A stretch of 64,000 nucleotides of DNA, taken from assembly GCA_022822665.1 (NCBI GenBank), contig JAJEAR010000001.1, forward strand, positions 54,956 through 118,955, in the 5' to 3' direction. Source of the stretch: Alphaproteobacteria bacterium (GTDB lineage: Bacteria > Pseudomonadota > Alphaproteobacteria > Thalassobaculales > Thalassobaculaceae). Numbering within the stretch: position 1 is the first letter of the stretch; each line of letters opens with the position of its first letter. The translations under genes and the position numbers were made by a program. Shown here one piece after another: positions 33,623 to 42,496 of the stretch. The notes beneath the pieces were generated by a model that was not told the DNA's origin, searched no databases, and saw nothing but the letters and a program-made list of their open reading frames with translations.

Positions 33623-34393
33623 TCAGCCCGGCTCCGCGTGCCGGAGGTCGACCCTGATCGATCCGATCTCGCCGAAGTCACCGATGAGAGTGTCCCCCGG
33701 CCGGACCGGCACCAGGCCGGTGCAGGTCCCGGTCGAGACCACCTCGCCGGCAGCGAGACGGCCCCTGTCACGGACGAGCCAGACCACGACCGCGACCGGG
33801 TCACCGAGCGCCCGCGCACCGGTGCCCTCGGCAACCGAGGTCCCGTTGCGGACCAGGCGGACCGGGTGTGCCGGCAGGTCGAAACCGCGCCACGTCGTGA
33901 CCGGTGTTCCGGTCGCAAGCGCGACGTTGGCTCCGCCATCGGCGGTCACCAGAAAGCGTCCGGCACCGGCAAGGCCCCCGGCAATCCTGCAGCCGACGAT
34001 CTCGAGGGCCGGCAGCACCGCATCGATCGCGGCGATCACCTCGTCCCGTTGCGGCGGGGACCCGTCGCAGACAATGTCGCGCCCCAGGCGCAGCGCGAAC
34101 TCGGCCTCCACGGCAAGGTCATGGGCCTCGAACACGCCGATCGTTTCGCCCGATGTGAACCGGTAGCGGCGAGGGACACGCGCCGCTCCCGGCCCGTCGG
34201 TTCCCAGTGCCGCCCGGGCCTGGGGAGAGGTCGACCCGACCTTCCAGGCGTCAGACGGCGGTCCCAGCAGGAGGGCTGCCTGCTCCTGGACTTCGCGGGC
34301 CGCCGCCGCGTCGGCAGGCAGCGCGAACCCGTTCTTCTCGACCAGATCCCCGGTCAGCCGGGCGGCGGCAAGTGCGGTGGCGAGCGTGGACAT
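33623..34393 (-). CDS. 2-keto-4-pentenoate hydratase-like (FAH-fold) enzyme
   Basis: A 256-residue protein of the MhpD/fumarylacetoacetase-fold hydratase and decarboxylase family, which acts on 2-oxo-4-pentenoates from aromatic meta-cleavage. WKVGSTSPQARAALGTDGP is the family N-terminal motif. The metal-binding Glu pair is in AVEAEFALRLGRDI. The middle has PALEIVGCRI, and the C-terminus has STGTCTGLVPVRPGD and GSIRVDL. The start is ATG 34393. It stands alone, with no ring-cleavage enzymes beside it, so the actual pathway is not clear. Confidence 0.82.
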   Translation of the reverse strand: MSTLATALAAARLTGDLVEKNGFALPADAAAAREVQEQAALLLGPPSDAWKVGSTSPQARAALGTDGPGAARVPRRYRFTSGETIGVFEAHDLAVEAEFALRLGRDIVCDGSPPQRDEVIAAIDAVLPALEIVGCRIAGGLAGAGRFLVTADGGANVALATGTPVTTWRGFDLPAHPVRLVRNGTSVAEGTGARALGDPVAVVVWLVRDRGRLAAGEVVSTGTCTGLVPVRPGDTLIGDFGEIGSIRVDLRHAEPG

Positions 34394-34475
34394 CCCGGCA
34401 GTTCCTTTCCGCGACCGCTTGGTGTCGCAAAGTGAGGGTGCAGACGCTATCATCGCGCCCTGGAGGGGCGAAGTC

Positions 34476-34805
34476 ATGACAGAAGCTGAACCCGGTTCCG
34501 GGGCTCGTGGCCCCTGGCATGTCGAAGGGGTGAGCGACGCCACAATCGCGGCCGTCGAGGCTGCGGCTGCCGCCGGCGGCATGACGCCGGCAGCCTGGGT
34601 CGGCATGGCGGTGAGGCGCAACGCCGACGCCGACCGGGGCGTGGACGCGTCAGTGCGCGCCATTGTGCAGGAGCGGATTTCCCGATCGGAAGCGGACGTG
34701 CTCTCGATGCTGGAACGCCTGCGCGGCGTGGTGGAACAGATGGCCAACCGGATCGCGGGAATGGACGAGGCCCGGCCGGTGGCTGACCGCAGGGTGCCAG
34801 AGTGA
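34476..34805 (+). CDS. Small protein related to the N-terminus of its Sel1 neighbour
   Basis: A 109-residue protein preceded by a GGAGGGG Shine-Dalgarno stretch. It carries the pattern W-x-V-x-GVSDATIAAVEAAAA, then GMTPAAWVGMAVRR, and a C-terminal helical segment with ERLRGVVEQMANRIAGMDE. The neighbouring Sel1 protein starts with the same arrangement (WRLDDVEPEVRAMAEQRA, AGLTVGAWLERTI). Similar segments open PodJ-like polar localisation proteins. Function is unknown. The shared module suggests a duplicated or split regulator of the next protein. Confidence 0.6.
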   Translation: MTEAEPGSGARGPWHVEGVSDATIAAVEAAAAAGGMTPAAWVGMAVRRNADADRGVDASVRAIVQERISRSEADVLSMLERLRGVVEQMANRIAGMDEARPVADRRVPE

Positions 34806-34833
34806 CAACAATGAGTGGTGAAGGAACGCGGAC

Positions 34834-36402
34834 GTGACAGATCCCCGGTCCGCATGGCGTCTCGATGACGTCGAGCCCGAAGTCCGGGCCATGGCCGAAC
34901 AGCGCGCACAACAGGCTGGGCTGACTGTCGGGGCCTGGCTCGAACGGACAATCCAGGCCGAGCTCGATGCCCGGGACGGGGACCTGCCGGGGTTCGTTCA
35001 GGCCCGGTTCGATGCCTCGAAACGCAGGGTCGACGAGTCGCTGCGCACTCTCGGCCTGCTGTTGCAACAGGTCGCCCTGCGCATCGAGCAAAGTGAACGG
35101 GCCGAGGCTGAAGCGGACACCGCAGCGCCGGCACCTCCCGCTCCGCCGGCGCCGGACGCGCGCCCGGAACCCGAGCCACCGACCGGAGAACTCGAACCGG
35201 AGCCACAGCCTGAACCGGAACCCGAACTGCCGACCGGAGAACTCGAACCGGAATCCCGGCCGGAACCGGCACCCGAACCGCCGGCCGCGAGACCGGCGCC
35301 GCCACCGCGGCCCGTACCGGCGCAATCACGCTCCCGCGGCGGGCTCTTTTCCTTCATCCTGGTGGTGATTCTCGCCGGTGCCGGTGCAGTCGGCTACATC
35401 TATGCCGAGCCTCTTGGACTGGGCCAGGTCAGGGAGCGGATCGACACGCTGGGGCGTACCCATCTTGCCGGGGTGTCGGACACGATTGACGACGCGGTCG
35501 CCGCCGCGTGGTCGCTGGTCCAGGGCGAAGAGGAGGCCACTGTCGCGGCCGTCGGCCAGGCGACGACCCCCGCACAGCGCGATGCCGCCCCGGCACCTGC
35601 AGCGACAGCCGGGGCACCGGACAGCAAACCGGTCCCGCAACCCGAGACGACGGGCGTGCCCCAACGCGTAGCAGCGCCATCCGCATCGGGATCAACCGTG
35701 GCAGCCGCGCCCGGTTCCGCTGCGGTGACCGTACCGGAGCGCGCGGCGCCGCCGCCCGCGCCGGGATCAGCCGCGGCGCCTGCACCCGAACGCGCCGGGG
35801 CACCGCCCGCGGCAGCCGGGACCGGGCCTGCGCAAACCACGAGCGGTCGGGACCAGACTCGCCCGCCCGTCACCGTTGCGGCACCGGCCGGTCCCCGGGT
35901 CGCGGCCGTGGAACGGGCGCCGGAGGTGAGGGCGGAGGAACTGCTGGACCTGGCCCGGGTCCTGCTGGGCAACAACCCGGACGAGCGTGCCTACGGTGCG
36001 GCCGCCAGGGTGCTGCGTGATGCGGCCGAGACCGGTTCGCCGGAGGTGCTGTACAACCTCGGGCTGTTCTACGAGCGCGGACTGGGCGTGGAGCAGGATG
36101 ACGCCCGGGCGTTCGCCTTCTACCGGCAGGCCGGCGAACGGGACCATCCCTATGCCCTGTTCAACCTGGGGGTCTTCCACCTGAAGGGCCGGGGGACGCC
36201 GCGTGACGACGCGCGGGCAGCCCGGGCATTCGCGAAGTCGGCGGAGCTGGGTGTCGGCAGAGCTGCCCATGTCCTCGGTGTCCTGACCGAGCAGGGTCGC
36301 GGGGTGCCCGCCGACCCCGAGCGCGCCCGCTCGCTCTACGAGCAGGCGGCCCGCGCGGGGATCTCCGAGGCGCAGGAGAGGCTGGACAGGTCGAACCGGT
36401 AG
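34834..36402 (+). CDS. Sel1-repeat membrane protein, PodJ-like architecture
   Basis: A 522-residue protein starting at GTG 34834 behind an AAGGA site. Its layout is a PodJ-like N-terminal helical segment (1-90), a Pro/Glu low-complexity linker (about 95-165), and one transmembrane helix near 171-190 (LFSFILVVILAGAGAVGYIY). A long Pro/Ala-rich periplasmic linker follows, and then about four Sel1 repeats from residue 370 (LYNLGLFYERGLGVEQDDARA and relatives). The topology is single-span, with the Sel1 domain in the periplasm. PodJ organises cell poles in alphaproteobacteria, so a localisation or cell-envelope role is reasonable, though the protein is about half the length of PodJ. Confidence 0.72.
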   Translation: MTDPRSAWRLDDVEPEVRAMAEQRAQQAGLTVGAWLERTIQAELDARDGDLPGFVQARFDASKRRVDESLRTLGLLLQQVALRIEQSERAEAEADTAAPAPPAPPAPDARPEPEPPTGELEPEPQPEPEPELPTGELEPESRPEPAPEPPAARPAPPPRPVPAQSRSRGGLFSFILVVILAGAGAVGYIYAEPLGLGQVRERIDTLGRTHLAGVSDTIDDAVAAAWSLVQGEEEATVAAVGQATTPAQRDAAPAPAATAGAPDSKPVPQPETTGVPQRVAAPSASGSTVAAAPGSAAVTVPERAAPPPAPGSAAAPAPERAGAPPAAAGTGPAQTTSGRDQTRPPVTVAAPAGPRVAAVERAPEVRAEELLDLARVLLGNNPDERAYGAAARVLRDAAETGSPEVLYNLGLFYERGLGVEQDDARAFAFYRQAGERDHPYALFNLGVFHLKGRGTPRDDARAARAFAKSAELGVGRAAHVLGVLTEQGRGVPADPERARSLYEQAARAGISEAQERLDRSNR

Positions 36403-36482
36403 CGCCGTGACCGCGGCCCGATGATCCCGGTTGCGAAAATCGACGCGGATCCCTGGCGCAGGATGATCGGCGTGGCCGGGGT

Positions 36483-36509
36483 CCGTGCCGCCCGGTCGGC
36501 AGGGCACGG
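36483..36509. terminator. Possible hairpin between convergent genes
   Basis: CCGTGCC (36483-36489) and GGCACGG (36503-36509) form a 7-bp stem with a 13-base loop in the short gap between the convergent Sel1 and permease genes. There is no T-tract, so it is a weak bidirectional terminator candidate only. Confidence 0.3.
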
Positions 36510-36536
36510 TGTCGCCCTGGCCGGGGCTCGGCGGCG

Positions 36537-37295
36537 TCAGGTCTCGCTGCGTTCGGCCCAGCCGGCGAAGATCTTCTCAAGCACGACCACGCAGTAGAAC
36601 AGGAAGATACCGAGCAGGGCCAGCGCGATCAGCACCGCGAACATCAACGGGTAGTCGGCGCTGATCTTGCCGCTGTCGAACAGGTAGCCGAGGCCTCGGC
36701 CATGCGGTTCGACAATCTCCATCAGGTTGGTTCCGATGAAGGCGAGGGTCACCGCCACCTTCAGCGCGCCGAAGAACTCGGGCAGGGTCTTGGGCAGGGC
36801 GATCTTCCAGAAGATCGTGAAGCGGCTGGCGCCGAGCGAGCGCAGGATGTCCCGGTATTCCGGCTCGAGCGTCGACAGGCCGATCGAAATCGAGACCGCA
36901 ATCGGGAAGAACGAGATCAGGAAGGCGATCAGCACCGTGTTCATGTCGTGGGCGCCCACGAAGATGAGCGCGATGACCGGAACCACCGTCGCCTTGGGTA
37001 TGGCGTTGAACCCGACCAGCAGCGGGTAGAGGGCCTCGCGCATGACCCTCGACAGCCCCATGACCATGCCGAGCACCAGGCCGGCCGCCACCGACAGCAG
37101 CAGCCCCGCGACCGTGCGCCACAGCGTCTCCCAGCCGTGTTCGAGGAACAGCCCGCGGAACTTCCAGAACGCCGGTCCGAGATCGGACGGCGAGGCCATC
37201 TTGTAGTCGGGCCAGTCGTTCACCCAGACCAGGAACTCCCAGGCCAGCGCGAACAGCACCAGCGCCGCTGCCGGAACCAGGACCTGGCGCTTCAT
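36537..37295 (-). CDS. ABC transporter permease, SsuC/ThiX type
   Basis: A 252-residue inner-membrane permease of the nitrate/taurine/pyrimidine-precursor class with about six hydrophobic helices. The EAA loop is RDILRSLGASRFTIFWKIALPKTLPEF. NAIPKATVVPVIALIFVGAH and GTNLMEIVEPHGRGLGYLF are typical of NMT1-system permeases. Its ATG overlaps the ATPase gene stop by 4 bp. It is the last gene of a minus-strand operon that begins with purine-degrading enzymes, which suggests a purine or ureide substrate. Confidence 0.88.
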   Translation of the reverse strand: MKRQVLVPAAALVLFALAWEFLVWVNDWPDYKMASPSDLGPAFWKFRGLFLEHGWETLWRTVAGLLLSVAAGLVLGMVMGLSRVMREALYPLLVGFNAIPKATVVPVIALIFVGAHDMNTVLIAFLISFFPIAVSISIGLSTLEPEYRDILRSLGASRFTIFWKIALPKTLPEFFGALKVAVTLAFIGTNLMEIVEPHGRGLGYLFDSGKISADYPLMFAVLIALALLGIFLFYCVVVLEKIFAGWAERSET

Positions 37296-38125
37296 GCCGC
37301 CGGCTCCGGTTGCCGGGCCTGCTGGGCGATGCGGATCTGCTGGCGCAGCTCGGCCTGCAGTTCGCTCGCCTCGGTCCCGTAGAGGTCGTCGAGCTCGCGT
37401 TCGTCGCCAAGCGGTACCTCCATGGTCACCTGCACGGTGGCCGGCCGGTCGGACAGCACCACCACCCGGTCGGCCAGGAACACCGACTCCCTCAGGTCAT
37501 GGGTGATCAGCAGACAGGTGAAGCGTTCCTCGCGCCGCAGCGCGTGCATGGTCTGCCACAGGTCCTCGCGCGTGAACGCGTCGAGCGCGCCAAACGGCTC
37601 GTCGAGGATCAGGACCTCCGGCCGGGTCACCAGTGCGCGGCACAGCGAGGCGCGCTGGCGCATGCCGCCGGACAGTTCCGAAGGTCGCCGGTCCTCGAAC
37701 GCCGCGAGACCGACCAGGGCAAGCAGTTCACGGGCCCGGTTCCGGCGCTCCTCGCGGGTGAGCCGGTTTGGAACGATCTCGAGCGGCAGCAGGACGTTGG
37801 CGAGAATGGTCCGCCACTCGAGCAGCACCGGGTTCTGGAATGCCATTCCCACCGTCGCCCTGGGAGAGCGGACCGGCTCGCCGTGCAGCCGCACCTCGCC
37901 CCGGTCCGGCAGCATCAGTCCCGCGATCAGCCGCGTGAGCGTCGACTTGCCGCACCCGGACGGACCGACCACCGCCGTGAAACTGCCGGTCGCGCAGGCA
38001 AAGGTGAGCCCGTCGAGTACCGGCAGGCGGCCGCTTCCCGTCCGGTAGGCATAGCAGACCCCGTGCAACTCGATACGCGGGGTCTTCTCCCCGGCCGGCA
38101 CCGCGCCGCTGCCGTCCTCCGTCAC
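37292..38125 (-). CDS. ABC transporter ATPase, SsuB/ThiZ type
   Basis: A 277-residue ATPase starting at GTG 38125. Walker A is VVGPSGCGKSTLTR, the Q-loop lies in GMAFQNPVLLEWRTI, the signature is ELSGGMRQRASLCRAL, and Walker B is VLILDEPFGALD with the H-loop in LITHDLRES. It is coupled to the permease and 20 bp from the binding-protein gene, forming a complete three-part importer. Confidence 0.92.
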   Translation of the reverse strand: MTEDGSGAVPAGEKTPRIELHGVCYAYRTGSGRLPVLDGLTFACATGSFTAVVGPSGCGKSTLTRLIAGLMLPDRGEVRLHGEPVRSPRATVGMAFQNPVLLEWRTILANVLLPLEIVPNRLTREERRNRARELLALVGLAAFEDRRPSELSGGMRQRASLCRALVTRPEVLILDEPFGALDAFTREDLWQTMHALRREERFTCLLITHDLRESVFLADRVVVLSDRPATVQVTMEVPLGDERELDDLYGTEASELQAELRQQIRIAQQARQPEPAA

Positions 38126-38145
38126 GACGCTGTCCGCAGGCCCGG

Positions 38146-39153
38146 TTACCCGCCGATCATCAGGCTGCCGTCATCGGGAAGGTACCGGTCGGTGAAGTAG
38201 GCGGCCGGGTCCGGGGCCTTCGAGAGCTCGAAATTCATCTCGAGCTGGCCGAGCGCCTTGGCGAACCGGGCCGGATCGACGGTGCCCATGCCGTGGGCCG
38301 CCACGTTCGGCGTCAGCACGTTGCCGTCGATCGACAGCTGCAGGCGCCGGGTCTCCAGCGCGATGTCGGCGGCCGGGTTGCGCTCCGCCATCATTCGCAC
38401 GCCGGCCTCGGGGTCGGCAATCACGTCACGCCAGCCCCGCGCGACCGCGCGGATGAACCCGGTCACCTTCTCCGGATTGGCGGCGGCAAAGTCCGTGTTG
38501 ACGATGACCGCGTTGCCGTAGAGTGCCAGGCCATGGTCCGCCATCAGCAGTACCGAGATGTCGTCCTCGGGGATCCCGAGCCGGACCAGGTTCAGGAAAC
38601 TGGAGAACGAGTAGCCGGTGATCGCGTCGACCCGTCCCTCGGCGAGCATGGGTTCGCGGGTCGGAAACCCGACCGGCTCGACGGTGATCTTGCTCACGTC
38701 GAGACCGTTTTCCGCCGCAAACGCCGGGAACTGCGCCCAGGCCCCGTCAGGTGGAGGCGCGCCGAGGATGCGGTTCTCCAGGTCCTTCGGCGCCGAAACG
38801 CCCTGCGATACCCGCCCGACCACCGCAAACGGCGGCTTGTCGTAGACCATCATCACGGCGATGACCGGTGCATCGGGGTTCTTGTCCTTGAACCGGACCA
38901 GGCTGTTGATGTCGGCAAAACCGAACGGGAACGCACCGGTCGCGACCTTGGGAATGGCGTCCAGGGATCCCTTGCCGGCCGAGATCTCCACGTCGAGGCC
39001 CTCGGCCTTGAAGTGGCCGTTGTCGATCGCCGCGAAGTAGGCGGAGCTCGGTCCTTCGAACTTCCAGTCGAGCGCAAACGGGACCTTTGTCTGGGCGGCA
39101 GCGCCGGACATACCGGCGGCAACAAGTGCCAGTGTCAGGAGTGTTCTGAGCAT
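38146..39153 (-). CDS. NMT1/THI5-type ABC substrate-binding protein
   Basis: A 335-residue periplasmic binding protein with signal peptide MLRTLLTLALVAAGMSGAAA and cleavage near AAAQ. The mature protein opens KVPFALDWKFEGPSSAYFAA, the NMT1-like signature. GKGSLDAIPKVATGAFPFGFAD lines the ligand site in this family. The gene follows the 8-oxoguanine deaminase gene by about 100 bp on the same strand. Relatives carry pyrimidine precursors, nitrate, sulfonates or purines; context favours a purine or its breakdown product. Confidence 0.87.
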   Translation of the reverse strand: MLRTLLTLALVAAGMSGAAAQTKVPFALDWKFEGPSSAYFAAIDNGHFKAEGLDVEISAGKGSLDAIPKVATGAFPFGFADINSLVRFKDKNPDAPVIAVMMVYDKPPFAVVGRVSQGVSAPKDLENRILGAPPPDGAWAQFPAFAAENGLDVSKITVEPVGFPTREPMLAEGRVDAITGYSFSSFLNLVRLGIPEDDISVLLMADHGLALYGNAVIVNTDFAAANPEKVTGFIRAVARGWRDVIADPEAGVRMMAERNPAADIALETRRLQLSIDGNVLTPNVAAHGMGTVDPARFAKALGQLEMNFELSKAPDPAAYFTDRYLPDDGSLMIGG

Positions 39154-39252
39154 GATGGTGGCCTTTCGTGACTGTGGTGAAGGTCGTTACGGGCCTGAAC
39201 CTGCAATTCCACGGTGCGGCCTGCTGACTGTCAAGCAGTGCGTCCCCGCCGC

Positions 39253-40608
39253 TCACCCGGCGAGCCGCACGACGGCGGCGTGCGCCGTCTCGGCCAGGGC
39301 GCGGGTCTCGAGACTGACCAGCAGGCCGTCTGTCACCACCGGCCGGCCCTCGACCAGCAGGTGACGGACCCGGAACGGTCCGCACAGAACCAGGGCCGCC
39401 ACCGGGTCCCACGCGCCGGCGGCCTCCAGTCCCGACAGGTCCCAGATGGCGATGTCTGCCCGCTTCCCGCTCTCGAGCGAGCCGAGTTCGCCGCTGCGTC
39501 CGAGCACCCTGGCGCCGCCGCGGGTCGCGAATTCCAGCGCCTCCCGGGCGCTGAGCGCCTCGGCTCCGCCGTCGACGCGCTGCAGGAGCATGGCGAGCCG
39601 CGCCTCGTTCAGCAGGTGGCCCTGGTCGCTGCTGGCCGAGCCGTCGACCCCGAGGCCGACCGGGACCCCGGCATCGCGCAGCAGCCGGACCGGCGCAATG
39701 CCCGAGCCGAGCCGGCAGTTCGACGACGGACAGTGCGCGACCCCGGTGCCGGTGCCGGCAAGCAGGCCGATCTCGCGTTCGTCCAGCGTGACGCAGTGGG
39801 CGTGCCAGACGTGGTCGCCGAGCCAGCCGAGGTCGGCGGCGTAGTCACCGGGAAGACGGCCGAAGCGCTCCAGCGAGAAGGCGACGTCCTCCGCGTTCTC
39901 GGCCAGGTGGGTGTGTAGGCGCACGCCCCTGTCGCGCGCCAGCTCCGCGACGTCGCGCATCAGCCCTTCCGATACGGTAAACGGCGAGCACGGCGCCAGT
40001 CCCACCTGCACCATCGCACCTTCACCCGGGTCGTGGAAGGCGTCGATCACCCGTTCGCAGTCCTTCAGGATGCCGGGTTCGGGTTCGACCATGCTGTCCG
40101 GCGGCAGTCCCCCGGAGCTCTGGCCCATGCTCATGGCGCCTCGGGTCGGGTGAAACCGCACGCCCACCGTCCCTGCCGCCTCGATCGTGTCCTCCAGCCG
40201 GATGCCGTTGGCAAAGAAGTACAGGTGATCGGAACTCAGGCTGCAGCCCGACAGTGCGAGTTCGGCAAGTCCGACCTGGGTGGCGACGAAGACATCCTGC
40301 GGACGCATCCGCTCCCAGATCGGATAGAGCGAGCCCAGCCAGCCGAACAGGGGAGCGTCCTGGCCCGCCGGCACCGCCCGGGTCAGGGACTGGACCAGGT
40401 GGTGGTGCGTGTTGACCAGACCCGGGGTGACCACGCACCCGGTGGCGTCGATCTCCTGCCAGTCGGCCCGCACCGACGGCGGCTCGGCACCAACGGCGAC
40501 GATCCGGCCGTCCTCGATCAGCAGTCCCGCGTCAGCGAGTTCCCTGCGCTCATCGTCCATGGTGACGACAACGGCGGCGTTCCGGATCCAGGTCCGATTG
40601 CTGGTCAT
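39253..40608 (-). CDS. 8-oxoguanine deaminase
   Basis: A 451-residue amidohydrolase-superfamily deaminase converting 8-oxoguanine to urate (some relatives act on other guanine analogues). Metal ligands are in VTPGLVNTHHHLVQSLTR and LHTHLAENAEDVAFS, with the HAH segment in WHAHCVTLDERE and the catalytic Asp in GLGVDGSASSDQGHLL. The stretch GQDAPLFGWLGSLYPIWERM is characteristic of annotated 8-oxoguanine deaminases rather than S-adenosylhomocysteine deaminases. The ATG at 40608 overlaps the PuuE-UraD stop by 4 bp. It supplies urate to the divergent puuD operon. Confidence 0.87.
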   Translation of the reverse strand: MTSNRTWIRNAAVVVTMDDERRELADAGLLIEDGRIVAVGAEPPSVRADWQEIDATGCVVTPGLVNTHHHLVQSLTRAVPAGQDAPLFGWLGSLYPIWERMRPQDVFVATQVGLAELALSGCSLSSDHLYFFANGIRLEDTIEAAGTVGVRFHPTRGAMSMGQSSGGLPPDSMVEPEPGILKDCERVIDAFHDPGEGAMVQVGLAPCSPFTVSEGLMRDVAELARDRGVRLHTHLAENAEDVAFSLERFGRLPGDYAADLGWLGDHVWHAHCVTLDEREIGLLAGTGTGVAHCPSSNCRLGSGIAPVRLLRDAGVPVGLGVDGSASSDQGHLLNEARLAMLLQRVDGGAEALSAREALEFATRGGARVLGRSGELGSLESGKRADIAIWDLSGLEAAGAWDPVAALVLCGPFRVRHLLVEGRPVVTDGLLVSLETRALAETAHAAVVRLAG

Positions 40609-42032
40609 GGCGCCTCCGGCTCCAGGATTTCGTGGATCCGCAGGCCGGCGATACGCTCGACCTGGCGGCATGCCTCGCGGATCTCGGTGTCGCGGTCATT
40701 GTCGATGCGGGTCTCGAAGGCCCGCAGGATGCCGGCGCGGTCATGGTCGCGCACCGCGATGATGAAAGGGAAGCCGTGACGTTCGACGTAGGTGCGATTG
40801 AGCTCCTGGAACCGCGCCCGTTCCCCGTCGGTCAGCGCGTCGAGACCGGCCGATGCCTGCTCGGCCTGTGAACTGGGGGTCAGTCGGCGCGCCGCCGCGA
40901 GCCGGCCGGCGAGGTCCGGATGGGCGCGCAGCACGCCGAGCCGCTCCTCGGCGCCGGCAGACCGGAACACCCGGGAAAGGGCGCTGTGCAGTCCTTCCGG
41001 CGTGTCGTGGGCCGGACCGAGTTCGCCGTGCCAGGCGCGATCGGCGATCCACGGTGAATGCTCGAATACTCCGCCGAACATCTCCACGAAACCGGCGCGG
41101 TCGAGCGTCGAGGGACGGACCCGTGCCTGGCGCGGTGGATGGGCCCGTTGCCAGTGGTGTGCGATGTCGATGCGCCGGGCGAACCAGACGTGGGCATGGC
41201 CGCTCGCGTGCTCGATGAACCGTTTCAGCGCCGCCGCCCGGCCCGGCCGCCCGGCAAGCCGGCAGTGCAGGCCGACCGAGAGCATCCGGGGCTGTCCCTC
41301 GTACCCCTCGGCATACAGCGTGTCGAAACTGTCACGCAGATAGGCGAAGAACTCGTCTCCCGACCCGAACCCCTGGGCGACGGCAAACCGCATGTCGTTG
41401 GCATCCAGGGTGTAGGGTATGACCAGCTGGTCGCGCCCGCCGGCCCGGATCCAGTACGGCAGGTCGTCGGCGTAGGCGTCGGAGATGTAGTCGAAGCCTC
41501 CCTCCGACGCCACGAGCTCCACGGTGTTGGCGGAGCAGCGGCCGGTGTACCACCCGCGCGGGCGCTCACCGGTGACCTGTTCGTGCAGCTGGATCGCGCG
41601 CCTGATGTGCTCGCGCTCCTCGTCGCGGGAAAACCCCCGGTACTCGATCCACTTCAGCCCGTGGCTGGCGATCTCCCAGCCGGCCTCCTGCATCGCGGCG
41701 ACCTGGACCGGCGAGCGGGCGAGCGCGGTCGCCACGCCGTAGATCGTGACGGGGATGCCGTGGCGTACGAACATACGGTGCAGCCGCCAGAAACCGGCGC
41801 GGGCGCCGTACTCGTACAGCGATTCCATGTTCCAGTGCCGCTGGCCGGGCCAGGGTTCGGCGCCGGCGATGTCGGAGAGGAAAGCCTCCGACGCCGCATC
41901 ACCGTGGACGACGGCGTTCTCGCCGCCCTCTTCGTAGTTGATCACGAACTGGACCGCGATCCGCGCATCCCGCGGCCAGCGCGGGTGCGGCGGAACGGCC
42001 CCGTATCCCTGCAGGTCTCGTGGATAACGCAA
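40605..42032 (-). CDS. Fused allantoinase PuuE and OHCU decarboxylase UraD
   Basis: A 475-residue bifunctional enzyme. Residues 1-300 are a polysaccharide-deacetylase-fold allantoinase (MRYPRDLQGYG, AVQFVINYEEGGEN, HWNMESLYEYG, SHGLKWIEYRGFSRDEE). About 310-475 are OHCU decarboxylase, with catalytic His in LRAHPDLAG and the motif SSQAEQASAGLD. The C-terminal domain makes (S)-allantoin and the N-terminal domain opens it to allantoate. The start is taken as TTG 42032, because GGGAGG lies 6 bases upstream and the family N-terminus begins exactly there. The frame is open back to 42134, but that extension is not family-like and would overlap the divergent uraH start. Confidence 0.92.
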   Translation of the reverse strand: MRYPRDLQGYGAVPPHPRWPRDARIAVQFVINYEEGGENAVVHGDAASEAFLSDIAGAEPWPGQRHWNMESLYEYGARAGFWRLHRMFVRHGIPVTIYGVATALARSPVQVAAMQEAGWEIASHGLKWIEYRGFSRDEEREHIRRAIQLHEQVTGERPRGWYTGRCSANTVELVASEGGFDYISDAYADDLPYWIRAGGRDQLVIPYTLDANDMRFAVAQGFGSGDEFFAYLRDSFDTLYAEGYEGQPRMLSVGLHCRLAGRPGRAAALKRFIEHASGHAHVWFARRIDIAHHWQRAHPPRQARVRPSTLDRAGFVEMFGGVFEHSPWIADRAWHGELGPAHDTPEGLHSALSRVFRSAGAEERLGVLRAHPDLAGRLAAARRLTPSSQAEQASAGLDALTDGERARFQELNRTYVERHGFPFIIAVRDHDRAGILRAFETRIDNDRDTEIREACRQVERIAGLRIHEILEPEAP

Positions 42033-42133
42033 GACCGTCCTCCCGAAACAGCGCGTCCGACCTCGTTGATTGTAGGCATCGTGCCGCGTACCATTCAACG
42101 CACACGGTGGACCTTCGCAATCCGGATCGCGCA
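42033..42133. promoter_or_regulatory. Divergent promoter region of the urate genes
   Basis: A 101-bp gap separates the puuE-uraD start from uraH and must drive both operons. On the plus strand TTGATT (42065-42070) and TACCAT (42089-42094) with an 18-bp spacer are a weak promoter candidate. No clear operator palindrome was found, and no regulator gene is in the cluster. Confidence 0.4.
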
Positions 42134-42493
42134 ATGACGACGGGACGTCTGACCACGCATGTGCTCGACATCGCGCTGGGTCGTCCGGCGGCAGGGCTCG
42201 TGGTCCGGCTGTACGAGATCGAGGAGAACCGGCGCACCAGGCGGGCGCGGTCGGTCACCAATGCCGACGGCAGGGTGGACCGGCCGCTGCTGGAAGGGAC
42301 GGAGATGAGGGCCGGGCGCTACGAGATTCGCTTCGATGTCGGGCGCTACCACCGGGAGACCGGCCAGGTCGCGGATGACATCCCGTTTCTCGACATCGTT
42401 CCGGTCCGCTTCGGCATCGGCGATGTGACAGCGCACTACCACGTCCCGCTGCTGCTCTCGCCCTTCGGATACTCGACCTACCGTGGCAGCTGA
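42134..42493 (+). CDS. uraH: 5-hydroxyisourate hydrolase
   Basis: A 119-residue transthyretin-related hydrolase converting 5-hydroxyisourate to OHCU. It begins RLTTHVLDIALGRPAAGL, with the catalytic His in TTHVLD, and ends with the diagnostic YRGS tetrapeptide. The HYHVPLLLSPFGYSTYRGS tail is intact. The stop is 3 bp from the xdhA GTG, so it heads the uraH-xdhA-xdhB-puuD operon. No signal peptide is seen, so it is cytosolic, as expected for a partner of PuuD and UraD. Confidence 0.95.
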   Translation: MTTGRLTTHVLDIALGRPAAGLVVRLYEIEENRRTRRARSVTNADGRVDRPLLEGTEMRAGRYEIRFDVGRYHRETGQVADDIPFLDIVPVRFGIGDVTAHYHVPLLLSPFGYSTYRGS

Positions 42494-42496
42494 TCC

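Noticed and set aside
35150..35320. Repetitive Pro/Glu-coding stretch that looks like a tandem DNA repeat
   Set aside because: It is a low-complexity linker inside the Sel1 protein; units are irregular and it is not a CRISPR or VNTR of note.
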